The position numbers and the translations under genes were made by a program. Source: Membranipora membranacea (taxonomy: Eukaryota; Bryozoa; Gymnolaemata; Cheilostomatida; Membraniporidae). From it: a stretch of DNA of 20,726 nucleotides. Positions 20,301-20,726 of the stretch are shown piece after piece; the stretch's first letter is position 1; each line of letters begins with the position of its first letter. The notes under the pieces were generated by a model. It searched no databases, was not told where the DNA came from, and saw only the letters and a list, made by a program, of their open reading frames with translations. The DNA is taken from the NCBI GenBank assembly GCA_914767715.1, contig CAJZBW010000003.1:1-20726 (forward strand), read 5' to 3'.

Positions 20301-20677
20301 ACCAAGATTCTCCGATGTTTCTTCAAAAAACAGGAATCAAAGAAAGAAAGACACGCTCACCAGGCGAGTACCCCCTCAGGCATCGATTATTGCGAAGACT
20401 TGGTGATCTATCTAGTTGGTATGGACTAGTCCTGTGTGGAGAAGATGTAGCTAAAGTAAAAGAAGGTGAAAATCGGTGAAGAGTAAGAAGACTAGGCAGG
20501 TATATGTGTGTTAACATAGTTGAATAAGAATAATAGGGAGAAAACGACAAGAAGAAGATCGAGTTGGTGAGTGACTTCAGATTGAGTTGTATAAATGGTG
20601 TATACCGTTTATGGCAAGGTTGTTTCGATATAGGTCTACGGGACATTAGTAAATACGCATTGATTCTTGATGATTGA
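17303..20677 (+). CDS. ASH-domain protein fused to a degenerate phosphoglycerate kinase fold
   Basis: ATG 17303 opens a frame with no TGA to 19831 (843 codons). An ASH/MSP-like beta domain lies at about 213-326 (DKLQLHFDVP, VKIKNIGNSAVYVKF, VIKPGEDITFIFSF, GNFTEEVQI, LNGNAF). A helical, Lys/Glu-rich part spans about 370-665. A PGK-like region follows: GITYGPRAGR for SHLGRP, GSILLMENLNF for LLLENLRF, DVLVNED for VYVNDAF, SGFTAYLNKE for AGFLMKKE, then IRPSFFGDD, KLPCDFVL and GWQVVDIGDKT. Substrate and nucleotide residues look lost (see findings), so it is probably a pseudoenzyme. A frame change near 19832 needs a 19-nt intron or is a frameshift; a 20-nt intron at 20500-20519 restores the C-terminal tail to TGA 20675-20677. 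The first 150 codons read less convincingly, and the start could be 17714 or 17759. An axonemal role (MYCBPAP-like) is inference. Confidence 0.78.
19832..19850 (+). other. Candidate 19-nt intron or +1 frameshift in the ASH/PGK-like gene
   Basis: GTGGG...CTCGAG is 19 nt. Its removal joins KEVILGTQWWRY to SSIRPSFFGDD with PGK-like spacing. It lacks the GTA start and 20-nt length of the other introns, so a +1 frameshift or a sequence error is possible. Confidence 0.4.
20500..20519 (+). other. 20-nt intron in the ASH/PGK-like gene
   Basis: It starts GTATAT and ends ATAG. It joins EEDEA to VEEEEEGENDKKK and extends the protein past a TGA at 20568. Confidence 0.85.
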
Positions 20678-20726
20678 TTATAGTAATATTTCAACAGTGT
20701 ATGATGACAACATATTTGCTACTGGG

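Noticed and set aside
1-20726. TAR = Gln code (Tetrahymena/Paramecium, hexamitid or oxymonad origin)
   Set aside because: Paralogue columns and invariant positions call for Glu, not Gln.

Overview
The window looks like macronuclear DNA of a ciliate, most probably a peritrich (the Vorticella / Carchesium / Campanella / Zoothamnium group). The proof is internal: every long gene is interrupted by in-frame TAA and TAG but not by TGA, and where paralogues or family-invariant positions can be compared, TAA/TAG sits where Glu is expected. Examples are the switch II Glu of kinesin, position 12 of EF-hand loops, and seven or more columns where the two tandem kinesins pair TAA with GAA/GAG. That is the peritrich nuclear code (TAA, TAG = Glu; TGA the only stop) rather than the commoner ciliate code (TAR = Gln). 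A second signature is 11 introns of exactly 20 nt, all starting GTA and ending AG, each needed to keep the reading frame. All translations here use TAR = Glu.

Layout. Minus strand: a CDPK/CaMK-type kinase cut by the left edge (1-886, four 20-nt introns) and a CK1-family pseudokinase (969-2147). Plus strand: a four-EF-hand protein (2323-2952). Minus strand: a small disordered protein (3034-3799), a 1256-residue coiled-coil protein with a triplicated C-terminal motif (3836-7606) and an unknown 230-residue protein (7662-8354), packed head to tail with gaps of 36 and 55 bp. Plus strand: tRNA-Ser(GCT) (8490-8570) and an EF-hand plus coiled-coil protein (8754-9934), which ends 23 bp from the next gene. 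Minus strand: two tandem kinesin-3-like motors with FHA domains (9958-13008 and 13167-16208) and a membrane protein with a mitochondrial-style N-terminus (16399-17112). Plus strand: a large protein joining an ASH-type domain to a degenerate phosphoglycerate kinase fold (17303-20677).

No stretch of 300 bases lacks a gene; intergenic gaps run from 23 to about 190 bp. Content leans toward microtubule and cilium biology (kinesins, coiled coils, ASH protein) and calcium signalling (CDPK-like kinase, EF-hand proteins). The co-location need not mean co-regulation. The most unusual elements are the Glu code visible within one window, the 20-nt intron class, the ASH-pseudo-PGK fusion, the CK1 pseudokinase and the kinesin pair with an identical 114-bp tract.
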